A stretch of 64,000 nucleotides of DNA from DASSUW01 sp963811895. Lineage in GTDB: Bacteria; Actinomycetota; Thermoleophilia; Solirubrobacterales; Solirubrobacteraceae. Both the position numbers and the translations under genes were made by a program. This document shows positions 20,086 to 29,164 of this stretch, piece after piece (position 1 is the first letter of the stretch; every line of letters starts with the position of its first letter). Where the stretch lies: the NCBI GenBank assembly GCA_963811895.1, contig CAWETE010000010.1, forward strand, positions 316,356 to 380,355, read 5' to 3'. The notes below the pieces were generated by a model. The model worked only from the letters and a program-made list of their open reading frames with translations. It was not told the DNA's origin and did no database searches.

Positions 20086-20132
20086 TGCCCGAGGCGGGAC
20101 TCGAACCCCCGCAAGCGGACTATAATTCCGCC
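20086..20132 (-). pseudogene. Decayed tRNA-Leu-like fragment
   Basis: Read on the minus strand, the region ends GGTTCGAGTCCCGCCTCGGGCA, which matches a tRNA T-loop and 3' acceptor strand typical of tRNA-Leu (a 5' strand GCCCGAG would pair). Upstream, TGGCGGAATT matches the start of a tRNA-Leu D arm. The anticodon arm, variable arm and normal 5' acceptor are missing, and the T-stem carries extra Gs. It cannot fold as a working tRNA. It may be a scar of integration or duplication at a tRNA gene. Confidence 0.55.
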
Positions 20133-20161
20133 ACGTTTTGGCTCTGCAGAGCCAAAACGTG
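20132..20161. repeat. Perfect 30-bp palindrome
   Basis: Arm CACGTTTTGGCTCTG (20132-20146) is followed immediately by its exact reverse complement (20147-20161), with no spacer. It directly abuts the tRNA-like fragment where that tRNA's 5' acceptor should be. A spacer-less palindrome is a poor terminator and better fits a recombination site, a dimeric operator or a replication-slip product. Confidence 0.85.
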
Positions 20162-20406
20162 CGGGCCATCGTCCGACGCTGCCACGAACTCCGGACCGCC
20201 CGCGCGCCGCCGATGTCTTGCATGGAACTCGATCGCCTACATTGCCTGGTCTATGTGGCTGATCGCGCTGGGCGTGATGTTGTCGGCCTACGGGACGCCA
20301 CCGGGGCCAAATGCGCCGCTTCTCTTACCCCGCGCCGTCGACGTTCGCCAGCGTCCCCGCGACCTTGCCGGTCTCGCCGAGCACTGCTTCACGTGCAGCG
20401 CGCTCG

Positions 20407-22113
20407 TCACGCGGTGAGCTGCGTGGCGGCCAGCTCGCGGTAGAGGTCGTCGGCCTCGACCAGCTCCACGTGCGTCCCCTGCGCGCGCACGCGGCCGCCC
20501 TCGACGAGCAGGATGCGGTCGGCGGCCACCACGGTCGAGAGCCGGTGGGCGATGGCGACCACCGCGCGCTCGGCCGCCGCGCCCGCCACGGCGGCCCGCA
20601 GCGCCGCCTCGTTGACCGCGTCGAGCTGCGAGGACGCCTCGTCGAGCAGGAGCAGCCGCGGCGAGCGCAGCAGCGCGCGGGCGATCGCGATCCGCTGGCG
20701 CTCGCCGCCCGACAGCGTCGTCCCGCGCGCGCCGATCTCGGTGTCGAGCCCGTCGGGCAGCGTCGCCAGGAGCCCTTCGAGCCTCGTGGTGGCCACCACG
20801 GCGGCCAGCTCCTCCTCGGTCGCCCCCGGCGCGGCGTAGAGCAGGTTGCCGCGCAGCGTGCCGGCCAGCACCGGCGCCTCCTGCTCGACGTAGGCGATCG
20901 CCGACCGCAGCTCGGCCCGCGGCCATGCGCGCAGGTCACGGCCGGCGAAGGCGATCGAGCCCTCGGTGGGGTCGTAGAAGCGCTCGAGCAGTGCGAACAG
21001 CGTGGTCTTGCCCGCCCCGGACGGGCCGACGAGCGCGTACAGCCCGCGCGCGGGGATCTCGAGGCTCACGCCCTCGAGCACCATCGGCCCGTCGTCGCGG
21101 TAGCGGAAGCCGACCTCGTCGAAGCGCACGAGCGGGCCGTCGCCGCCGGCCGCCGCGGTCAGCCCGTCGTCCTCCTCGACGGCCAGCTCACCGACGTCCT
21201 CGAGCCGGTGCACGGCGGCGATCCCGGCCTGGAGCTGCACCGCGCCGTTGGCGATGCCGGCGATCGGGTCGGAGATGTAGAAGAGGTAGAGCAGGAAGGC
21301 GATCAGGTCGCCGACCGCCAGCGAGCCGTCGGCCACCCGGGCGCCGCCGACGCCCAGCACGGCCAGGAACGCGACCTGCACGGCCAGACCCGTCGAGGTG
21401 CCGACCAGCGCCTGATAGCGCGCGTTGCGCATGCCCTGCTCGTAGGCCCTGCCCGCCGCCTGCTCGAGCGCGGCCGCCTCGCGCCCCTCGGCCCCGCTCG
21501 CCTTGACCGTGCGGATGGCGCCCAGCACCCGCTCGAGCACCGACCCCATCTCGCCGACCGCCGCCTGCGCGCGCTCGGTGGCGCGCATGATGCGCGGCAG
21601 GACCACGCCGACCGAGCCGGCGATCACCACCAGCACCACGAGCGTGACCAGCAGCAGCGGGACGTCGATGACGGCCATCAGCACGATCGCCGCGACCAGC
21701 GCGATCGTGCCGTTGAAGAGCTGCACGAGCCCGGTCGACGAGACCTCGCCGAGCAGCGTGGTGTCCGACGTCGCGCGCGCCACCAGGTCGCCCGGCGCCA
21801 GCCGGTCCAGCTCGCCCATCCGCAGCCGCAGGACGCGGCCGGTGAGCGCGTACCGCGCCCGCAGCACGATCCGCTGGGCGGTCCGCTCGAGCAGCCAGTA
21901 GTGCACCGCGGTGACCACGGCGGCCGCCGCGACCAGCGCGCTGAGGATCGCCAGCGCTCCGGTGAGCGACTCGTCCTCGGCGAGCGCCTCGATCACCTCG
22001 CGCGCGGCCAGCGGCTGGGCCAGGCCGGCGGCAGCTCCCAACAGCCCGAGCACGGCCGCGACGATCAGCGTGCGGCGGTGAGGGCGGACGTGCACGAGCA
22101 ACGCGCGCATCAA
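20407..22113 (-). CDS. ABC exporter, fused permease and ATPase
   Basis: A 568-residue half-transporter of the ABCB/MsbA type that works as a dimer in the inner membrane. Residues 1-300 hold six membrane segments and the C-terminal part is the nucleotide-binding domain: Walker A GPSGAGKTT, Q-loop YVEQEAPVL, signature LSGGERQR, Walker B LLLLDEASS and switch His AHRLS. The substrate is unknown. It is divergent from icmA, whose start is only 20 bp away. Confidence 0.92.
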   Translation of the reverse strand: MMRALLVHVRPHRRTLIVAAVLGLLGAAAGLAQPLAAREVIEALAEDESLTGALAILSALVAAAAVVTAVHYWLLERTAQRIVLRARYALTGRVLRLRMGELDRLAPGDLVARATSDTTLLGEVSSTGLVQLFNGTIALVAAIVLMAVIDVPLLLVTLVVLVVIAGSVGVVLPRIMRATERAQAAVGEMGSVLERVLGAIRTVKASGAEGREAAALEQAAGRAYEQGMRNARYQALVGTSTGLAVQVAFLAVLGVGGARVADGSLAVGDLIAFLLYLFYISDPIAGIANGAVQLQAGIAAVHRLEDVGELAVEEDDGLTAAAGGDGPLVRFDEVGFRYRDDGPMVLEGVSLEIPARGLYALVGPSGAGKTTLFALLERFYDPTEGSIAFAGRDLRAWPRAELRSAIAYVEQEAPVLAGTLRGNLLYAAPGATEEELAAVVATTRLEGLLATLPDGLDTEIGARGTTLSGGERQRIAIARALLRSPRLLLLDEASSQLDAVNEAALRAAVAGAAAERAVVAIAHRLSTVVAADRILLVEGGRVRAQGTHVELVEADDLYRELAATQLTA

Positions 22114-22120
22114 CGCACCC

Positions 22121-22126
22121 TAGACT
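22121..22126 (+). promoter_or_regulatory. -10 element for a short-leader icmA transcript
   Basis: TAGACT ends 7 bases before the icmA ATG at 22134, so transcription would start at or next to the start codon. No ribosome site is present, and no clear -35 was found. The same hexamer sits at the same distance before icmB and prfA. Confidence 0.5.
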
Positions 22127-22133
22127 CAGGATC

Positions 22134-23788
<1,655 letters not shown>

Positions 23789-23789
<1 letters not shown>

Positions 23790-24133
23790 TGACCATGCGA
23801 CCACTGCCACTTGCTCTGATCCTGGCCCTTCTCGTGGCCGCGCCCGCCGCCGCCAAGCCGCGCGAGGTCACGGTCGGCGACGACTTCTTCGTCCGCAAGG
23901 GCAGCCCGCCCACCGTCAAGGTCCGCAAGGGGAAGGTCGTCAGGTTCGTCTGGACCGGCACCCGCCAGCACAACGTCGTCACGGTGGACGGGCCGGGCAA
24001 AGCCAAGATCGAGTGCGGGCTCAGGCGGTCCGGGGATTGCGAGCGCACGCCGCCCAGGGTCGGGACCTACACGCTCCAGTGCTCGATCCACGCGCCCGAC
24101 ATGGAGATGAAGCTGAGGGTCCGTCGGCCCTAG
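23789..24133 (+). CDS. Secreted cupredoxin (plastocyanin-like)
   Basis: A 114-residue protein with a signal peptide (residues 1-22, AAPAAAKP cleavage area) and one blue-copper domain. Likely type-1 copper ligands are His61 (RQHNVV), Cys98 and His101 (CSIHAP), and Met105 or Met107. Two more cysteines (C76, C84) could form a disulfide. Its ATG overlaps the icmA stop, so it is co-transcribed with an unrelated cytoplasmic enzyme. It is probably an extracytoplasmic electron carrier. Confidence 0.85.
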
Positions 24134-24429
24134 GGCAACGCGGCGATCAGCAAAGCGACCGCCGAGAGGGTCGCGACCCCCACGATCACGAGGTCGATGA
24201 TCACGGCGATGCGCATGAACCGGCTGGGACCGCCCGCGGCGTGCAGCGCCTCGAAGTCGCTCAACGACGCCGACAGCGCCTGCGTGATGTAGGCATTCAG
24301 GCTCGTGCACTCGCGCTCGGCCGCCTGCGCCAGTTCGCTGTGCATGGCGGGGGGCAACCGCAGCAGGAGGCGGCCGCTGTGATGGGCGTCGTCCTTGGGC
24401 TTCGCGTGTTCGGCCCGAGCCGTGGCCAT
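24130..24429 (-). CDS. Ribbon-helix-helix (HicB-like) protein with C-terminal membrane anchor
   Basis: A 99-residue protein. Residues 19-57 (SGRLLLRLPPAMHSELAQ to LNAYITQALSASL) look like a HicB/Arc-type ribbon-helix-helix DNA-binding module. Residues 73-97 form one membrane segment. About half of the residues in the RHH part are identical to the C-terminal module of the sigma factor at 40278, which also ends in a membrane segment. There is no toxin gene beside it. ATG 24429 was chosen over an upstream TTG, although its ribosome site is weak. It overlaps the convergent cupredoxin gene by 4 bp. Confidence 0.68.
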   Translation of the reverse strand: MATARAEHAKPKDDAHHSGRLLLRLPPAMHSELAQAAERECTSLNAYITQALSASLSDFEALHAAGGPSRFMRIAVIIDLVIVGVATLSAVALLIAALP

Positions 24430-24662
24430 GAGACAGACCCTACGTGTGCAGCGTCCGGAGAGCAATGTCAGCTGACCGATCGTCGAGGTATGCCGCGGAG
24501 CTGCTCAGAAGCCCTCGTCTGAGGATCAAAGATCACCCATTGGTGCGATGCGGGCCGCAGCGCTCAGGACCTAGGCTCAATCCGGGCGGCGAGCTACCAC
24601 CGGGGTAGACGGAGCGCCCGGCTCCCAGGTCGAGCCTCGGGGCGGAAAGGAGTGCCGCGGGC

Positions 24663-25796
24663 ATGCGAGGGAAGACATCGGACATCACGATGGTGCAGTG
24701 CCTGGGGATCACAGCCTTGTGCCTGCTTGCACTGTCTCCCGCAGCAGCCCTGGCGTCGGATGCGAGCACGCGCATCAAGCGCGTCTTCTACACCGCCGCC
24801 CCGGGCGAGGTGAACAACCTCACCATCTCCCTGGTTGGAACCGACTACTCGCTCGACGATCCTGGGGCGACCATCACAGCGGCACCCGCCTGCATCGTCG
24901 GGCTGGGCTCCAGCGTCACCTGTCCGGCCACCGCCATCATCGGCATCACGGTCAGCGTCGGAGACGGGGCAGACAGCATCACGAACACGACCGCGACGCC
25001 TTCGACGCTCTCGGGTGGGGACGGCAACGACTCGCTCGCGGGCGGCTCCGGTAACGACAAGCTTCGGGGCCTCAAAGGGGTCGACACGCACGCCGGCGGC
25101 GCCGGCGACGATTTGATCGACGCCCGTGGCGACAGAGGCGACGTGGTGAGCTGCGGGGACGGCGACGACACCGTCATGGCCGACGCCGCCGACTCGATCG
25201 CGCTCGATTGCGAGACGGTCGACCGGGGCATCGTCCCGCCGCCTCCTCCAGGGCCTCCTCCGCCGGCCCCTTCGGCCGAGGCCTATCTCGGCCCGCAGGA
25301 GACGAGCACGCTGGCGCCCGGCGCGTGCGCCGGCGACATGGTCGGCACGCCCGGAAACGACCTTCTGACCGGCACGCCCCTCGGCGACAACCTGTTGGGC
25401 CTGCAGGGAGACGACATCCTCAAGGGTGGGCTGGGGGATGACTGCGTCTTCGGCGGCCTCGGATCCGACCGCCTGTCCGGCGCGCAGGGCGATGACCGCT
25501 TGTTCGGCGACGACAGCCGTAGGGGCGTCGGCGGCGACGACCGCATCTCCGGGAACGCCGGTGACGACCTCCTGGTCGGCGGCAGCGGCAATGATCGCCT
25601 CTCCGGCGGATCCGGCGCGGATCGACTGACGGGTGGACCGGGCCGAAACCGCCTGCTCGGTGGCTCCGGCAACGACCGCCTGAGCGCGAGGAACGGGAGC
25701 TTCGACCGGGTCAACTGCGGTCGGGGACGCGACATCGCCCGGGTCGATCGCGTCGACCGCGTGCGGGGTTGCGAGCGCGTTCGCGTTCCGCACTGA
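24663..25796 (+). CDS. Secreted RTX-type calcium-binding repeat protein
   Basis: 377 residues with a signal peptide (about 1-31, ending ALA-SDAS). A unique N-terminal beta-rich part leads into a first block of GGxGxD-type nonapeptides (GGDGNDSLAGGSGNDKLRG), a Pro-rich linker (VPPPPPGPPPPAP), and a second long block (GNDLLTGTPLGDNLLGL and so on, residues about 225-340) that would form a calcium-binding parallel beta-roll. No enzyme domain is present. A GGAAAGGAG site precedes the ATG region. It is probably a surface or matrix protein. Confidence 0.82.
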   Translation: MRGKTSDITMVQCLGITALCLLALSPAAALASDASTRIKRVFYTAAPGEVNNLTISLVGTDYSLDDPGATITAAPACIVGLGSSVTCPATAIIGITVSVGDGADSITNTTATPSTLSGGDGNDSLAGGSGNDKLRGLKGVDTHAGGAGDDLIDARGDRGDVVSCGDGDDTVMADAADSIALDCETVDRGIVPPPPPGPPPPAPSAEAYLGPQETSTLAPGACAGDMVGTPGNDLLTGTPLGDNLLGLQGDDILKGGLGDDCVFGGLGSDRLSGAQGDDRLFGDDSRRGVGGDDRISGNAGDDLLVGGSGNDRLSGGSGADRLTGGPGRNRLLGGSGNDRLSARNGSFDRVNCGRGRDIARVDRVDRVRGCERVRVPH

Positions 25797-25830
25797 CCCC
25801 GTCCACGCATCAGCCGCCCAGCGACTCCGT

Positions 25831-26937
25831 TCAGCGCACGACGGTGAAGCAGCTCTTGCCGAGCCGTCGGCCGTACCGGTCGCTCGGAGCGCGCGCCAAG
25901 GCCCGGCCAGACGTACCAGCAGTAGTGGCCCGCCACCAACCGGCGAACCCGGTGGTCGAAGCGCCACCGCCGGTGGAGCTGCAGGCGCGGCTTGCGCGGC
26001 CAGCTGCTGAGGATCTTCGTTCCGCCGCGAACGAGCTGGGCGTTGTAGTAGCTCGCCCGCTTGACCCGCTTCCACACGAGCAGCGGTGCCCGGCGCAGGT
26101 GCGCACCGTCCGCCGGCCGCAGGAGCGGGGAGGCGGTGGGCACCGCGCTCGCCCCGTCGGCCGACCGGTTTCCGGCTTGGTCGACCAGCGTGACGCGATA
26201 GCGATAGCGCCGTCCGTTGCGGAGCTTGCGGTCCGTGAAGCTGGCGTTCGGACCGCGGTAGATGAGCTTCGGCGCGCCCCGCTTGCGGATCCGCACGACC
26301 CAGGCCTCCGCGCCCGGCGACGGGGGCCATGCGACGGCCACGCGCTTGTTCCCCGGCAGCGCCTCGACCGACGGGCGCTCGGGCGGGGTTGCGTCGTAGT
26401 TGAGGGGGAAGGAGCCGGACGCGGTGTTGCCCGCCACGTCGGTGCAGCTTCCGCCGATCGCCGCTCCCAGCCCATCCGGGCCGCCATAGCTCGTGGAACT
26501 GCAGGAGGCCACGCCGGACGTCTGGTCGACAGCCTGGAACGTCAATCCAACCGGGTGGTTGAACCATCCGTTGTAATCCGCCGCCCGGTTTGGAGCGACG
26601 CGCGACGAGCTGGGGTGGCGTCCTGTCGATGCCGATCCAGACGTCCTTCTTGACGGTGGTTCCCGGCCAGACAACCTCGCACGCGCGTACCACGCGTGCC
26701 TCGCCGGTGAAGAGGCCACCGACGCAACCGGTCACGCTCGTAGGAACGGGCTGAGAGTCCACGTTCCAATCCAGAAACACCGAGCCGCTCGTGTACCAGC
26801 GGTCGCAGGTGTCGTGACCGCTTGGCGAATCACAGGAGACGGTGACGGATTGGGCGGCCGCCCGAACCCGCCAGAACGCACCCGGAGACGCCTACCACAG
26901 CCAGTACGACGACTAGACGGCGTCCGACTCGCCTCAC
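25831..26937 (-). CDS. Secreted lipoprotein with Fn3-like domains, frameshifted three times
   Basis: About 367 residues after repair. It starts at GTG 26937 (overlapping the upstream stop as GTGA) with a signal peptide and lipobox-like VSGC. Next come Ig/Fn3-like segments (PVGLTFQAVDQTSGVASC with paired cysteines, then DATPPERPSVEALPG and RVTLVDQAGNRS), and an end KSCFTVVR. The frame changes near 26862, 26593 and 25883; each is repaired by deleting one base. The repeats resemble the cell-wall or secreted proteins common in this group. Function is unknown; it probably binds carbohydrate or another surface component. Confidence 0.62.
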
Positions 26938-27564
26938 TGGACCTGCCCCTTCATCACCCGTGTCGCCACGGTGAGCAGCGAGCCGCTCGCCAGCACGAGC
27001 GCCAAGAGGCCTCCCGCTGCGACGAGGAGGATCCCCGATCGCGTTTCGTCCGCCGACTTGGTGCTCGGGACGAGCGGTCCGAGCGCGCGCGGACGAGGCC
27101 AGCTGTGCCGGCGCGAACTCCTTGGCGGCCGCGGCCTGCCGCCTGGCGGCGGCGGCCACGATGCGCTGGTGGTGACGCCGATCAGCGCGGCGCCGCGCCC
27201 GGGCCTGTGCAGCGTGCCGCGCCCGGGCCTTCGCGGCCCGCTCTCGAGTCCGCGATCCGGCACCGGCCGGTGTGCTCGGCGCGGGATTGGACGTGGCCGG
27301 CGCATCGTTGGGATTCGGGGCCGGTTGTTCGCCGGATGGCGGAGCGACGGGCTGCACCGGGGCGGTCTGCTTGGGCGCCGTGGGCGCGGCGCCAGGCGCG
27401 GGGTCCGGAGCGACCGGCGGCGTGGTCGGCGCGGGATCGGGCTGCTGAGCAGCCGCGCTCGAGGCGCACGCGAGCACGATCAAAAGCGTTGCCAACACGA
27501 CGAGACCGAGGGCGCCCCGCGAGGTGACGCCCGTGACGCCGATGCACCCCGCCGCCCTGCTCAT
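26934..27564 (-). CDS. Pro/Ala-rich secreted or membrane protein, one frameshift
   Basis: About 209 residues after repair: N-terminal signal or membrane segment (ALGLVVLATLLIVLAC), then a long Pro-rich spacer (PDPAPTTPPVAPDPAPG), a basic helical region rich in Arg and Ala (RTRERAAKARARHAAQARARRRADRR), and a C-terminal membrane segment (ILLVAAGGLLALVLASGSLLTVA). The C-terminal part is reached only after removing one base near 27095, in a GC-dinucleotide run. The stop TGA overlaps the GTG of the next gene, which supports the repaired end. It is likely cell-wall-spanning; function is unknown. Confidence 0.58.
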
Positions 27565-27570
27565 CGTGGA

Positions 27571-27593
27571 GTTTGGAGTCTGCGACTCCAAAC
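27571..27593. repeat. 23-bp inverted repeat upstream of the Pro-rich protein gene
   Basis: GTTTGGAGTC (27571-27580), loop TGC, GACTCCAAAC (27584-27593): perfect 10-bp arms. It lies 7 bp upstream of the probable ATG at 27564, where an operator or an mRNA hairpin covering the ribosome site could act. Confidence 0.7.
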
Positions 27594-27656
27594 CGGTTCA
27601 CTCTCCTTAACTGGCCACTCTCTCAATGGTGAACGTAGCTGCGTAGAAATGGGATG

Positions 27657-29111
27657 TCAACGCGATCCTGGGCGATGGCGGCGGCTGACAATCGTGAAGC
27701 CAACGTTCTTCGATCGGGAGCGGTTACCGGCGGCATCGGTGGCGACGAAGGCGGCTCGGAAGGTGCCTGGATTGAGCTTGTGCCTGCCCAGCCGGCCACT
27801 GAACCATCTGGTGTTGTTGCCGGCCACGCCCGCGTGGCGGAAGCGGCCCACCCGGCGATAGCGGATGCAGGCCGGGCGCCCCCGATTCGCACGGGTTCGG
27901 CTTCGGCACTTCCCCGCGACCTTCCGGCCCGCCGACCGACGCCGCAGCGTGACGGTGACGGTGGCGGGCTCCGAGAGCTCATAGCGGAACGTCGTGCCCC
28001 CCTTCGCGCGCGAGGCGCCCCGGGATGCGACCGTGAAGCGCCTGTGCGAGAGCGTCAGGTTCGAGATGCCCGGCCCCGTGGCGCCCTTCCGCGCGACCGG
28101 GAAGCGCTTCGGCGAGATCGTCACTTCCGAGATGGTCGGTGCCGTCAGATCCGGTGGAGGCGGCGGAGGCGCAATGAGCCGATGACACGCGGCGCTGCCG
28201 GAATCGGCGAACGTCTTGCCCGCCTCGGGAACGAAGCGCCAGTCGTAACTCGTCGGGTGCAGTGTCAGGAACAGCACGCCGAAGGTGTCCCCCTGCACGA
28301 CCTCGCTCTGGGGGATCCGCGACCCGAGTCCTCCGGTGAAGAAGGCACCGCCCGTGCCGACCACGAACTGGCGCATGCCCTCGGCCTGGTTGATCGTGCC
28401 GTTCCGGTCGACGGGAGCGACCCGCTCGTAGTTGTGGCTGTGCCCGGACAGGACGATCTCGGCGCCGGCGTCGTCGAGCGCTTCCCAGAGCGGCTGCATG
28501 AACGTGTTGTCGTCGTCGTGGCCAGAGCTGTAGCGCGCGTGGTGCCAGTAGGCGAGCGTGCAGCTGGTGGGATGCGCGGCGAGGTCGGCGCGCAGCCACT
28601 GCTCCTGCTCAGAGCCGGCCGTGCACTCGACGTCATCGCAGTTCGAGTTGAGCGCCACCAGGTGCCAGGTGCCGACGTCGAAGCTGTACCACCCCTTGCC
28701 TCTGACCCCCGCCGGGCCGTCCGCGACACCGACTCCGTTGAAGTAGTCGAAGTAGCCTGTTCCGCTGCCCTCGTGGTTGCCGATGATCGGACGGCTGATC
28801 GACTTGACTCGCCCCCAGGTGGGGTCGTAGACCGCCAGGATGTTGGACAGCGAGGCGCTGTTGTACTGGATGTCGCCCAGCGGAAGCACTACGGCGAGCC
28901 CAGCTCCCACGAGCAGGTCGGATGTCGCCTGCTGATGGCAGCGAACAGCGGTCACGGGATCGCCCGGAGCGCATGCGATGTCGCCGGCGGCGGCGATCAC
29001 GGGGTCCTGCGCCTCGGCCGCGGGCGCCCATGCCACCGTCGGCAGCATGACGACCAGTGCCAGCACCAGTCGAAGGGGCCGCCGGGTGGCAACCGGGCGT
29101 CTGCGCGTCAC
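27657..29111 (-). CDS. Secreted calcineurin-like metallophosphoesterase with Ig-like C-terminus
   Basis: A 484-residue enzyme with a signal peptide (ending APAAEAQ). All five metallophosphoesterase motifs are visible: GDIAC, GDIQYNS, GNHEGSG, YWHHARYS and GHSHNYER. The set resembles purple acid phosphatase/PhoD-like enzymes acting on phosphate esters outside the cell. From about residue 310 the protein carries basic beta-sandwich repeats ending LNPGTFRAAFVATDAAGNRS, a C-terminal module common in secreted proteins of Solirubrobacterales (from memory). GTG 29111 was chosen because GAGGAGG lies 7-8 bases upstream. Confidence 0.88.
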   Translation of the reverse strand: MTRRRPVATRRPLRLVLALVVMLPTVAWAPAAEAQDPVIAAAGDIACAPGDPVTAVRCHQQATSDLLVGAGLAVVLPLGDIQYNSASLSNILAVYDPTWGRVKSISRPIIGNHEGSGTGYFDYFNGVGVADGPAGVRGKGWYSFDVGTWHLVALNSNCDDVECTAGSEQEQWLRADLAAHPTSCTLAYWHHARYSSGHDDDNTFMQPLWEALDDAGAEIVLSGHSHNYERVAPVDRNGTINQAEGMRQFVVGTGGAFFTGGLGSRIPQSEVVQGDTFGVLFLTLHPTSYDWRFVPEAGKTFADSGSAACHRLIAPPPPPPDLTAPTISEVTISPKRFPVARKGATGPGISNLTLSHRRFTVASRGASRAKGGTTFRYELSEPATVTVTLRRRSAGRKVAGKCRSRTRANRGRPACIRYRRVGRFRHAGVAGNNTRWFSGRLGRHKLNPGTFRAAFVATDAAGNRSRSKNVGFTIVSRRHRPGSR

Positions 29112-29164
29112 GTCAGATCCTCCTCGACCGACCCTAAAACTCGGCAAGAGGGGCCACAAGCCGC

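Larger units (their letters stand above)
19963..20406. other. 444-bp intergenic region with tRNA-like remnant and palindrome
   Basis: No credible protein gene. ORFs crossing it (for example 19959-20417 and 20005-20262) read through the antisense of a tRNA-like sequence and give the well-known spurious 'RRDSNPR' peptide. A hydrophobic stretch occurs in one frame around 20250-20290 but has no ribosome site. The two structured elements are listed separately. Confidence 0.55.

Noticed and set aside
20005..20262. Plus-strand ORF with 'RRDSNPR' peptide
   Set aside because: This peptide is the well-known false translation of a tRNA antisense strand, and the tRNA-like remnant lies exactly there.
19959..20417. 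Plus-strand ORF with a hydrophobic stretch
   Set aside because: It reads across the tRNA-like remnant and palindrome, has no ribosome site and no recognisable domain.
24130..24429. HicB antitoxin of a toxin-antitoxin pair
   Set aside because: No HicA-like toxin gene adjoins it, and the protein ends in a membrane helix. The resemblance to the sigma factor's tail explains it better.
25013..25720. Tandem repeats resembling a CRISPR array
   Set aside because: They are degenerate nonapeptide-coding repeats of the RTX protein, in frame and without uniform spacers.
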